Below, one piece after another: positions 1 to 7,682 of a stretch of 37,193 nucleotides of DNA. The position numbers and the translations under genes were made by a program. The notes beneath the pieces were generated by a model, which was not told where the DNA came from, made no database searches, and saw only the letters and a program-made list of their open reading frames with translations. The stretch lies in IMG/VR virus record IMGVR_UViG_3300042396_000308, positions 1-37,193 of that record, one strand, 5' to 3'. Within the stretch, counting starts at the first letter, position 1. The number at the start of each line of letters is the position of its first letter. The DNA comes from a virus.

Positions 1-1323
1 ACTAAAATAATTGTAATCATTTGAACCGCCCCAATAATCGGCCCAGTATCTTTCAGCGGGGGCACGTGCTGAAACCAAATTTACTTCGTCGCCAGTCTTC
101 CACCTACTATCAACTTTTATTTTGTATACGTTAAATTCCATGCCGGAACCGCTAGAGGTCAACCAAGTGGTATTAGACTCTATCGGGTTATCAAACAAGT
201 TTTGTTTGTATGAATACTGCCCATAATAAGTTCCCGCAGTTGTTGAATAATAACTTCGGTATCTGCTCCATTCAATTTTTTCAATTGTTTTTCTTGCTAC
301 GTACTTACCGGTATTAGTTTTCTTAAAGTTTACTCCACGAAATGGCTGAGTGCCTATATAACTACCTACGGAAGTAGTTCCAACGAAAGAGGCTGGAACC
401 CTTATATTCATAGTGTTTTTGCCATCTTTCCAATATTCTGTTACTCCAAGCCGTACGTTGTTCATTAAAGAAAAAACGGTGTTAGGAATAGCCGTGATTA
501 CCGGGCTAATTGTCAATGGTTTGTTTTCATTGTTTTCAATGTAAAAGAATTTGGGAACTAAATAGACAAACTCGCCTTCTTTAAGTTTGTTTCCAATAGA
601 GTCGGGAAAGTCAAGGGATTGTTCTGAAACATTAAAAGCAGAATTGGTTACCGTGCCTAATAAATTGTAGTTGTCGTAATCTTCAATCGGAAGTTTTTTG
701 TATTCTAAGTTTCTTTGATCATAAACAGTCACTAGACTTTCATAATCAATACGAGGCGTTTTAATTACTACTTCTTTTAATTCTAATATGTTACCGTATC
801 CAAAGTAAGTAACCCCCGTTCTTAATGGCCCTGCGGTGTAAGTGTATTGTGGCGAATAAGGATGCCAAGCATTTCCAGAGATGTTTGAATAACTTAAATT
901 TACAACCCCGTTTGAGACAAATCCATATCCCCAATAACTAGTACCAAAACCATCTATATAAAAGTTTTCGCCGGTGTAATTTGTTGGGTTATAATTATAT
1001 CCGGGGTATCCGTCTAACCAAACTTGAGAAATTGTCTTTGGTGCAGGTAAAGCAAAGTTCATCGTAACCGGAATCCAAGTTCCGTTGTAATATATCCATT
1101 GTTGAGGGGTAGCCCCAAAAACATAGCTTTGATAATTGACCGGATTTGCAGGGAACGAAAGTGACCTTATTTCGTAAAGAAATGTGTGCCGTTCTGGGTT
1201 CTTGATTCTTGCCCTTCCGTTTACAAACTCGTTTGTATCTGGCAAAAACTCGTCAGAAAAAACATTGTATTCTTGCGTTTCAGTAGACGGCTTATATTCA
1301 CTATAGCTTGTTGAATTGTTCAC
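1..1323 (-). CDS. Fibre-like tail protein, 3' part outside window
   Basis: A reading frame of 441 codons without a stop runs from a GTG at 1323 to the left window edge, so the C-terminus is missing. The GTG overlaps the TGA of the upstream fibre gene (GTGA), which indicates translational coupling. The product is rich in Tyr, Asn, Thr and Gly with repeated aromatic patches such as YWGYGF and YFGYGN, and looks beta-rich. I recognise no domain. Its place as the last visible gene of the tail-fibre module suggests a host-contact or fibre-tip protein (inference). Codons are more A/T-rich than in the neighbouring genes, which is common for exchanged receptor-binding genes. Confidence 0.7.
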   Translation of the reverse strand, partial: MNNSTSYSEYKPSTETQEYNVFSDEFLPDTNEFVNGRARIKNPERHTFLYEIRSLSFPANPVNYQSYVFGATPQQWIYYNGTWIPVTMNFALPAPKTISQVWLDGYPGYNYNPTNYTGENFYIDGFGTSYWGYGFVSNGVVNLSYSNISGNAWHPYSPQYTYTAGPLRTGVTYFGYGNILELKEVVIKTPRIDYESLVTVYDQRNLEYKKLPIEDYDNYNLLGTVTNSAFNVSEQSLDFPDSIGNKLKEGEFVYLVPKFFYIENNENKPLTISPVITAIPNTVFSLMNNVRLGVTEYWKDGKNTMNIRVPASFVGTTSVGSYIGTQPFRGVNFKKTNTGKYVARKTIEKIEWSRYRSYYSTTAGTYYGQYSYKQNLFDNPIESNTTWLTSSGSGMEFNVYKIKVDSRWKTGDEVNLVSARAPAERYWADYWGGSNDYNYFS

Positions 1324-2183
1324 GGTCTAGCCTCTAAGGTTGTTACCCTTCCCTCTAATATCGTTACCTTTGCTTCCGTGGCGGTCACCTTTTCTTCAAG
1401 GACGGTAACTTTTGTTTCTAGGGCTAGTACCCTTGCGTTAGTAGTATTCAACGCCGTTGTTAAACTGTTGATTGCAGTTTGCAGCGTAGCGGCCGCAGCA
1501 ATAAAAACGCCCGTGCCGGAATTTTCAACCACACTGGCCCCAAACTCAAAGCCGGTTTCCGAATTGTTCACGCAAAGAACTTTGTTTTTTTGCCCTGCAA
1601 GGCTTTTTGGTATTACATCGGTGCTGGCCATAACCGTTGGGCTGAATGTGTAGTCGGCCCCATAACTAGAAAACTTATGCTTGGTTTGAATGATTCCAGC
1701 GGGGCTTGCTGATATGTTGGTGACAACTTCTTGGGCAACCGTATCCCCTCCATAACTAAAACAATTAAAGCCGTAAATGTTGTGCTGGTTATTTTCTATG
1801 TCGTTGTAGGAAGTTAAAAAGATAAGCTGAACTATTGACCCACTTGGAACAACCAAACTACCGTTTACTTCAACGGCATAATCTCCGGTTCCGCTACTTT
1901 TCCGAAGTGTTCTTGCTTCAACATTTATATTGTTTTCATTCCAGCCCCGTTGCGGTACTGATTTTTGTACTTCTTTGAATCCGTAGTTGTATCCATCACG
2001 CCCGGTAATCATTGCAAAGAACCCATTCGGTGCATCTGCCGATAGGTGAACCCCGCCAGCCTCGTGCGACAATGTGCCGCCCTCAAAGAAAGTATTTCCC
2101 TGCCTGCGTAGCTCGTTTGACTGAGCATTAAGGTCGCTCGCTCTTAACGGTTGACCCGGGCTTGCTGGTTGAATTGGCTGCAT
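1320..2183 (-). CDS. Putative tail fibre protein with C-terminal coiled coil
   Basis: 287 residues, ATG start. The N-terminal 60 residues (QPASPGQPLRASDLNAQSNE) resemble the short N-terminal motif seen in other phage tail proteins that list position-like 'ASDLN' segments. The middle is beta-rich. The last 60 residues form clear heptads (repeats of the type LETKVTVLEEKV), predicting a trimeric or dimeric coiled coil. No receptor-binding domain is recognisable. It sits between a small gene (3-base gap) and the truncated fibre-like gene it overlaps by 4 bases, so it is part of the late tail operon. A fibre stalk or adhesin-adaptor role is inferred from position and coiled coil. Confidence 0.7.
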   Translation of the reverse strand: MQPIQPASPGQPLRASDLNAQSNELRRQGNTFFEGGTLSHEAGGVHLSADAPNGFFAMITGRDGYNYGFKEVQKSVPQRGWNENNINVEARTLRKSSGTGDYAVEVNGSLVVPSGSIVQLIFLTSYNDIENNQHNIYGFNCFSYGGDTVAQEVVTNISASPAGIIQTKHKFSSYGADYTFSPTVMASTDVIPKSLAGQKNKVLCVNNSETGFEFGASVVENSGTGVFIAAAATLQTAINSLTTALNTTNARVLALETKVTVLEEKVTATEAKVTILEGRVTTLEARP

Positions 2184-2185
2184 CG

Positions 2186-2383
2186 TTATACCTGTGCATC
2201 GAAGTATAGTTTTAATAACCGCTTAAGCTGCTGAACCTTGATTTCAATCTCGCTGCCATCTGCGAAAAAGTCTTGCTCATTCATTGTCTTTTTTTTATTG
2301 CGATTAACGAAGGTGATGGAATAGCCTGTGCTTGGTGATCCATTTTCATTGCTTCTGGTCTGTTCGCTGATTAAAATTTCCAT
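2186..2383 (-). CDS. Small hypothetical protein in fibre module
   Basis: 65 residues. The start ATG at 2383 has a TAGGAG Shine-Dalgarno 5 bases upstream, and the gene fits tightly between a collar-domain gene (8-base gap) and the coiled-coil fibre gene (2-base gap). The product is polar, with a lysine run (NRNKKK) and a C-terminal amphipathic stretch (IEIKVQQLKRLLKLYF). No known domain is visible. It could be a small fibre-assembly or attachment accessory protein, but that rests only on position. Confidence 0.65.
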   Translation of the reverse strand: MEILISEQTRSNENGSPSTGYSITFVNRNKKKTMNEQDFFADGSEIEIKVQQLKRLLKLYFDAQV

Positions 2384-2391
2384 TTTATCTC

Positions 2392-3153
2392 CTAGGTTTT
2401 GATGATGAAATTCATTACTAAAACTGGTGGTATCGTATCATGTCGGCTACCGCTTGGAGTATTCGCCACATTGTTAATACCAATGTTGTGGGTGTGGGAT
2501 GTGTCTGCCGTATTGGTTGACAGCACATCATTGTCATTGCCGAGTTTGTTAGCAATGTTATACACCCCACCCGCTGGCCCTGCTGCTTTATTAACTAGGG
2601 TGTGAAAATGTGTTGCATTCTGACTCATCGGCCCTGTGATCTGATTGCTTCCGCCAGAAGATGAACCAACCGTGTTTGCGTGTGTATGACTTGCCAATTC
2701 TGTTGCTGTTAACAAATGTGTTTCTTCACCAAACCACGCACCCAATGCCCTTGCAGTCATAGCCGTTCCAGAGGTCACGCCTGTTCCAGAAGCGTTTAAT
2801 CCTAAACCAGTTCCAGACCCCATCGGAAGCCTGCCAGCCATCGATGGCAAGTTGAATGTGGTTGATCCATCGCCTGTGCCATAGGTGGTTCCGATAGCTG
2901 AAAACAATGCGCTGTAAGTAGTTCTTGAAACTGCATTCCCATTTGCAAGTAGCCAACCACTAGGGCAATTAGTTGTTACCACCCCTGCACTTACTGTTTG
3001 GGTTACAGCCCCTGCATACATTTGCATCGATCCCGCTGGCAATAAAGAAACAACTGTACCACCAACCCACGCTGTACCGTTAAACACCCAAAGCTTATTG
3101 TTATAACTGTAGGTTTGATTGGTTGTCGGGGATGATGGAAAGTCTATCGGCAT
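2392..3153 (-). CDS. Tail fibre protein with phage tail collar domain
   Basis: 253 residues. The N-terminus (about 1-35) is a short 'P..P..NQTY..N.KLWVFNGTAWV' adaptor motif frequent at the start of phage fibre proteins. Residues about 40-125 match the phage tail collar pattern: a Gly/Ser-rich lead-in, CPSGWLLANG, TTYSALFSAIGTTYG, then FNLPSMAGRLPMG. The C-terminal half is rich in HTH motifs (ASHTHA, ATHFHT, TSHTHN), typical of the metal-coordinating receptor-binding tips of collar proteins, and ends with PPVLVMNFIIKT. It is one of two adjacent collar proteins, so the phage may carry two fibre tips or a fibre plus a collar. Confidence 0.9.
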   Translation of the reverse strand: MPIDFPSSPTTNQTYSYNNKLWVFNGTAWVGGTVVSLLPAGSMQMYAGAVTQTVSAGVVTTNCPSGWLLANGNAVSRTTYSALFSAIGTTYGTGDGSTTFNLPSMAGRLPMGSGTGLGLNASGTGVTSGTAMTARALGAWFGEETHLLTATELASHTHANTVGSSSGGSNQITGPMSQNATHFHTLVNKAAGPAGGVYNIANKLGNDNDVLSTNTADTSHTHNIGINNVANTPSGSRHDTIPPVLVMNFIIKT

Positions 3154-3162
3154 ATTGTCTCG

Positions 3163-4659
3163 TTAAGTTTTAATTAGGTAATTAACCCCAATAGAGGGCT
3201 GCATATTGCTATGCGTACCGCCACCGCCAGTATTATTGTTGTTTGTAATGCTTGGGGTAAAGGTGTGGTAGTGATCGGGTGCTGTGGCTAAAGTTAATCC
3301 CGCCCCTGCTGACCCCTGCCAAACTGATCCGGGATAAGGGTCATATCTATCGCCACCCGATCCACGGTATGTTAAAACTTCTTTACTTAGCGTATGCGTG
3401 TGACTTCCTGCACTTGAAGTACCCCCGCCACTCACGGTATTAGGGTGTGTGTGTGCTGGTATTTGCGTGTAGTCCAAGGTTGTGTTTTCTGTTCCAGTTG
3501 AACCGCCAAGAGTCCTAGCAGTAAGGCCAGAGCCTGTTCCCGCCCCGATCAATACCCTTCCCCTATAGTCGGGCAAGGTAAAATTTAAAGCTGCTGCCCC
3601 AGAGTATGCGCTGCCACCATAGGTATTGCTGATCACGGAATGAAGGGCTAAATAATCCGAACTGGAAACACTCGCCCCATTGCATAGCAAGAACCCCGTA
3701 GGTGCATTTGCCCCTGCAAAAGGAATGATCGTTCCAGTAGGGTTGGAAACCATACCGCTGTTGGAAGTCTCAACCCATTGCGAGGAAGTGCCATCGCTGA
3801 AATAAATCAGATAGCAGCCTGTGCTTGTGTCATACCATCTATCGCCCGAGGCAGGCGAAGCAGGGGCTGTTGCGCTTGCTGTAAAAGAAGGGCCACCAAC
3901 CACCGCACCCCATGAAGTATTTGTGCCATTGCTGGTGAGGTATTTCCCGCTATTGCTCGCTTGCGTTGGCAGTAAAGCGTTTAGCCCTGCATTGGCCGTT
4001 GTTTGGCCTGTGCCACCCTTTGCAATCGAAACCGTTGCCAATGTCGTTGTGATTGCATTAGAACCAGAACCAGTCACATCGCCCGAAAGAGTAACCGTTT
4101 GATTTGCGGTTAAGTAGGTTGAGGTATCAAGTGACCAAGTATTGGCAGCGGTTTTTTTTAGGATTCCTGTTGTGCCTGCAATCGCTGCAATAGAATCTAT
4201 GTCGGCATCCCACGCTTGAACATTTGTGCCAATAACTAGCCCTAATGAAGTCCTACCAGTAGCAGCAATTAAATTTGTAGCCCCGCCATCCCATTGAAGC
4301 CTCTGAGTGTAACCAGAATCCCAGTTAGTTTGCGAAGATGTCGTGGGGATTGAATAGCCGGAAGTTAGAGAAAAAACACCAGTAGCAGAGGTGTAAGTTA
4401 ACCCTGTTGCGCTTGAAGAAATTGCAGCCCTTGCCAATGAATCGGCATAGAATTTATTGGTGCTACCCTGCGTTAGATTGTCGGTTGTTCCTGTGTGATC
4501 CGATATTGCCATTGAAGAAACTAAAATAACACTAGCAGCATCAGCCGAGGCCATGTAAACCTTTTTATCGGCACAATTAATGGCAAGCTCACTACCAACC
4601 AAACCAGTTGGAACTACAGAAGTTGTGTATGATCTTTTTGGCTTGATTTTGTTTGCCAT
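3163..4659 (-). CDS. Tail fibre protein with C-terminal tail collar domain
   Basis: 498 residues. The N-terminus (MANKIKPKRSYTTS...ELAIN) is shared with the next fibre gene to the right, pointing to a duplicated attachment domain. Residues about 90-270 are a Ser/Thr/Gly-rich shaft. From about 300 the collar domain appears: GTIIPFAG, GFLLCNGASV, a Tyr/Leu block, then FTLPDYRGRVLIGAG, followed by a His-rich tip (PAHTHPN, GSHTHTL, DHYHTF). It ends in QPSIGVNYLIKT, parallel to the neighbouring collar protein's PPVLVMNFIIKT. It probably forms the main side-fibre trimer, with the His motifs binding metal in the tip. Confidence 0.9.
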   Translation of the reverse strand: MANKIKPKRSYTTSVVPTGLVGSELAINCADKKVYMASADAASVILVSSMAISDHTGTTDNLTQGSTNKFYADSLARAAISSSATGLTYTSATGVFSLTSGYSIPTTSSQTNWDSGYTQRLQWDGGATNLIAATGRTSLGLVIGTNVQAWDADIDSIAAIAGTTGILKKTAANTWSLDTSTYLTANQTVTLSGDVTGSGSNAITTTLATVSIAKGGTGQTTANAGLNALLPTQASNSGKYLTSNGTNTSWGAVVGGPSFTASATAPASPASGDRWYDTSTGCYLIYFSDGTSSQWVETSNSGMVSNPTGTIIPFAGANAPTGFLLCNGASVSSSDYLALHSVISNTYGGSAYSGAAALNFTLPDYRGRVLIGAGTGSGLTARTLGGSTGTENTTLDYTQIPAHTHPNTVSGGGTSSAGSHTHTLSKEVLTYRGSGGDRYDPYPGSVWQGSAGAGLTLATAPDHYHTFTPSITNNNNTGGGGTHSNMQPSIGVNYLIKT

Positions 4660-4661
4660 GT

Positions 4662-5933
4662 TTAAAACGACCCGCCGTCAATCGTAACACCATCTAAAAC
4701 TGTTGCACTTAGCACGGTTGTGCCTGCGAACTTAATTACCTTGCCTGCAACTAGGTCAATGTTTTCGCTTGAAGTCCACGAAGTGGTAGAGGCAACATAG
4801 GTAAATAATCTATCAGAAACCGATCTTAAAGTTATACCGCCCCCATCTGCTGTGGCCTCGCTGGGTGTTGTCACATTTCCTAAAACAATGTTCTTATCTG
4901 AGATATCCAAAGTGGTAGAATTTAAAGTTGTCGTAGTGCCATTAACTGTTAGCCCGCCACTGAGTACAAGTGAAGTACCAATTGCAACCCCGATGTCGGG
5001 TGTTATAAGAACTGGACTATCATCGACCACAAACTTTGTGCCTGTTCCAGTTTGCGAAGTTATCGATGTTACACCAGAACTATTGCTAGTAATCACACCA
5101 GTTAGGTTTGGAAGATCCGCAGCGGTGATCGCTGATAGGGTTGAGTTATTACCATCTGATCGCAAGAACTTGCCTGCCCCTTGTGTGCCTGTGAGCGCAT
5201 TGATTGCAGCCTGCTGTGTGGTTTCGCCAGTACCGCCATTAACGATGGCAACAATGCCAGTTACATTCGCTGCATTGCCTGTGATGGTTCCACTAGGTAT
5301 TACATAATCAGTTCCCGCAACCGCAATGCTTGGAACCCCTGTACTTGTAGTGTTGAATAAAATACCTGTCGCTAACGATGCAAGACTTTGGCCATTGATT
5401 CTGACCACGGTTAGGGCTGTGGCCCCTGTGGCATCGCCTGTGTGGTTGGAATTTGTAATTAAATTGCTGTATTGAGAATTTGTTGCATCATCTCCGGTAT
5501 TAGTGCCACTTACAGAACCAGCGGAAGGACAGCTTAAGGTGGCCCCATCTGCAATGGTTAATGTTGAATTTGTTGCAGGCTGCGTGATGATTACTTTATT
5601 TACACTAGTAACAGTTGCCACGCCTAAGACTGGGGTAATAAGCGTAGGAGTATTATCTACCACGAATTTTGTGCCTGTTCCAGTCTGGGATGTTATCGAG
5701 GTCACATTGTTAGATGATGTGATAGGCCCAGTTAAATCAACTGGGGGGTTAAAATCTGGGCCACCAATTGGGATAACGCTGGTAGCAGTACCAAAACCAT
5801 CGTTGCCCAAACCGTAATACAATATGCGGAACCCCGAAGTTTCATTGATTGCAAGTTCTGAAGCTGCCAGCGAAGCAGGCCCGCCTGTACCACCGCCTGC
5901 TGATCGTCTTTTGATTCTGATTGTATTAGCCAT
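4662..5933 (-). CDS. Tail fibre shaft protein with internal repeats
   Basis: 423 residues from the ATG at 5933, chosen because an AAAGGGGA site lies 7 bases upstream; a start 27 bases further out has no such site. The N-terminus MANTIRIKRRS and ASELAINET matches the adjacent collar-fibre gene, so both probably bind the same tail site. Two copies of VTSITSQTGTGTKFVVD occur about 200 residues apart, each followed by LITP..GVA, showing internal duplication. The C-terminus (LSGGLTVNGTTTTLNSTTLD, then DKNIVLGN) is a motif frequent at the ends of fibre shafts. No enzymatic domain is visible. Confidence 0.8.
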   Translation of the reverse strand: MANTIRIKRRSAGGGTGGPASLAASELAINETSGFRILYYGLGNDGFGTATSVIPIGGPDFNPPVDLTGPITSSNNVTSITSQTGTGTKFVVDNTPTLITPVLGVATVTSVNKVIITQPATNSTLTIADGATLSCPSAGSVSGTNTGDDATNSQYSNLITNSNHTGDATGATALTVVRINGQSLASLATGILFNTTSTGVPSIAVAGTDYVIPSGTITGNAANVTGIVAIVNGGTGETTQQAAINALTGTQGAGKFLRSDGNNSTLSAITAADLPNLTGVITSNSSGVTSITSQTGTGTKFVVDDSPVLITPDIGVAIGTSLVLSGGLTVNGTTTTLNSTTLDISDKNIVLGNVTTPSEATADGGGITLRSVSDRLFTYVASTTSWTSSENIDLVAGKVIKFAGTTVLSATVLDGVTIDGGSF

Positions 5934-5946
5934 AACTAAATCCCCT

Positions 5947-6336
5947 TTAAAAGTTTCCACCGTCCAAAATAGAAGTATTAACCCATTGCGAAGCCGTGTT
6001 GCTGTATCTGATTAAATTGTCGGCCTGCAAACTTGTTATTGCCACATCGGTTAAATCGTCTAGGTATGCAACGGGGCCACCGGGGTTCCCTTGAATACCT
6101 TGAATACCTTGCCCGCCTTGAATTCCAACCGTTGAAATCTCGACCGCTACTTCTGAATTCGTAACACTAACCAAGGTGCTTTCGCCGACAATGGCAACAT
6201 TGCTAACGGTGTCCGTAACCGTTATAGCCCCGCTGTCATCCGTGACCGTTACCGCTCCGCTAGACGATTCAACGTAAACACTGTAGCCTGCGACAATGTC
6301 TACCGCTGCATTAGGGTCAATGATTTCTAGGGTCAT
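5947..6336 (-). CDS. Fibre-associated protein with collagen-like segment
   Basis: 129 residues. The first 75 are beta-rich with Val/Thr alternation. Residues about 73-88 are Gly-X-Y triplets (GIQGGQGIQGIQGNPGG), a collagen-like triple-helix segment common in phage fibres. The C-terminus reads LDDLTDV...LIRYSNTASQWVN, a motif often found in fibre connector proteins. Its start overlaps the upstream gene by 4 bases (ATGA). It is likely a trimeric connector between the baseplate and the fibres; the trimer is inferred from the collagen-like repeats. Confidence 0.75.
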   Translation of the reverse strand: MTLEIIDPNAAVDIVAGYSVYVESSSGAVTVTDDSGAITVTDTVSNVAIVGESTLVSVTNSEVAVEISTVGIQGGQGIQGIQGNPGGPVAYLDDLTDVAITSLQADNLIRYSNTASQWVNTSILDGGNF

Positions 6337-6683
6337 CGTGTTACCTCCGCTTTCACGGCAAATTTGCCTTCAATAAGTCGGGTGACCTTCCCACTAGGTG
6401 ACACAATTTCAAGGTCGTAAACATAGGTTGCCGCAGCGATAGAACTCATCACCGCAGCCGAAACCAATAGGCTAATCGTTCCCAAAGCCCCGCCTAGAGT
6501 AATGCCGCCATTAGCGGTGGTAAGCTCCAAAATAAAAGTAGCAGTTTCAACCGCTACCCTTATTTGCATTCGTGCCGTGTAGCTGGTTAGGTTGACTAAC
6601 GCCCCTGCGCTGTCTTTGTAGGTGATGATCCTTTCCATCGTTGCGCCCTGTTCGGCTGCAAAATTATAAGTTCCCGCTGCCAT
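6333..6683 (-). CDS. Putative baseplate/fibre-upper protein (BppU-like pattern)
   Basis: 116 residues. The pattern (GAT-ERIITYKDSAG, LTSYTARMQIR, a central ITLGGALGTISLLVSA, then ATYVYDLEI and a GKVTRLIEGKF ending) matches a small beta-sandwich family found at the start of phage baseplate or fibre modules. It shares one base with the gene on its right (TAATG) and overlaps the gene on its left by four. It most likely anchors the downstream collagen-like protein and fibres to the distal tail. Family membership is judged by eye only. Confidence 0.65.
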   Translation of the reverse strand: MAAGTYNFAAEQGATMERIITYKDSAGALVNLTSYTARMQIRVAVETATFILELTTANGGITLGGALGTISLLVSAAVMSSIAAATYVYDLEIVSPSGKVTRLIEGKFAVKAEVTR

Positions 6684-7678
6684 TAAGTAGCCCTCGGATT
6701 GAAGAGAAGATTGAAGCCGGTAGCAGCCGCTTGGACAACATCGGTATCGTAATTGTAAATGCCACGGGTTGGGGTTTTGACCTCGGAGAGCGTATCCCAG
6801 TACCCTCTATCGGGCCGGTAAATCCTGTTCCATCCCACGAATTTCATGGCTGTAGTTGAAGCGGTTATTATTTTGCCCGCACTATCAACCACCTCGGTTG
6901 AGGTTGCACAAAGATCGTAAACCGGTTGAATGCAAAATTTGTAATTGATATCAAAAAACTTGAACCCATCCGAGGTTACTTTTTGGGATATATTTGCCCC
7001 CTCGAATCGCAAGGTTTCGGCGGGCCAAATTGCAACGCCCAAGTTGAAAGCGTTCTTATTGATTCTGCCTAGCAAACTGGTGATTGCAACCAACGGTCTG
7101 CGGGCCACTTCGTGCCGCTGCAAAGCGTAGTCAATGCGGGGCATGACCTTCGTACCGTTCACCCCTTGGATCATGCTCGTACCACCAGCGGCCCCATACT
7201 TGAACTTGAGTTGGGATAGTGGAAGGGTTAGCGACTGGGCAGAAAAGTCAAAGGTTTGGGAGGCCAATTCAATTTCGCTTTTTTCGTCGCCTTCATCTTC
7301 AGCGGCCGCTTCTTTTTCTTCCGGCGTTGCCCGTTCCGGTGTCTTGTAGGTAACTGTTAGGCGGGCGAAATCGTACTCCGCTAAATTGCTAAGCACCGCA
7401 GTTGGCGTATAAGCCGAACCATCAAAGCCGTAAAATCTTCCCATGCCCTCGCTGTCAATGTTTTCGACAAAGCATTGTGGTAGCCACGGGTCACGCTCTG
7501 GCAACCTGCGCCAGATTCTTCCATTCACATACCTTGGCCCCCCTAGCATTTCATACGCTAATGGCGCAGCCTGTTTGAAAGGATAAACATCAAGCACTCG
7601 GGTAACCGTTAAACCGTCACGGCTGTAAGTTGCTTTCCTTGATATTTCTTTAATTGTGCAGTTTGTAATTACTGGCAT
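6683..7678 (-). CDS. Distal tail-region hypothetical protein
   Basis: 331 residues, directly after the tape measure gene (4-base gap) and before the fibre genes, where siphophages carry distal tail or hub proteins. The sequence has many aromatic residues and a charged loop (about 115-135, EEKEAAAEDEGDEKSE). I see no peptidase, lysozyme or carbohydrate-binding motif. The motif CTIKEISRKATYSRDGLTVT at the N-terminus and GWNRIYRPDRGYW near the C-terminus would be useful search anchors. A hub or distal tail role is inferred from position. Confidence 0.75.
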   Translation of the reverse strand: MPVITNCTIKEISRKATYSRDGLTVTRVLDVYPFKQAAPLAYEMLGGPRYVNGRIWRRLPERDPWLPQCFVENIDSEGMGRFYGFDGSAYTPTAVLSNLAEYDFARLTVTYKTPERATPEEKEAAAEDEGDEKSEIELASQTFDFSAQSLTLPLSQLKFKYGAAGGTSMIQGVNGTKVMPRIDYALQRHEVARRPLVAITSLLGRINKNAFNLGVAIWPAETLRFEGANISQKVTSDGFKFFDINYKFCIQPVYDLCATSTEVVDSAGKIITASTTAMKFVGWNRIYRPDRGYWDTLSEVKTPTRGIYNYDTDVVQAAATGFNLLFNPRAT

Positions 7679-7682
7679 TATT

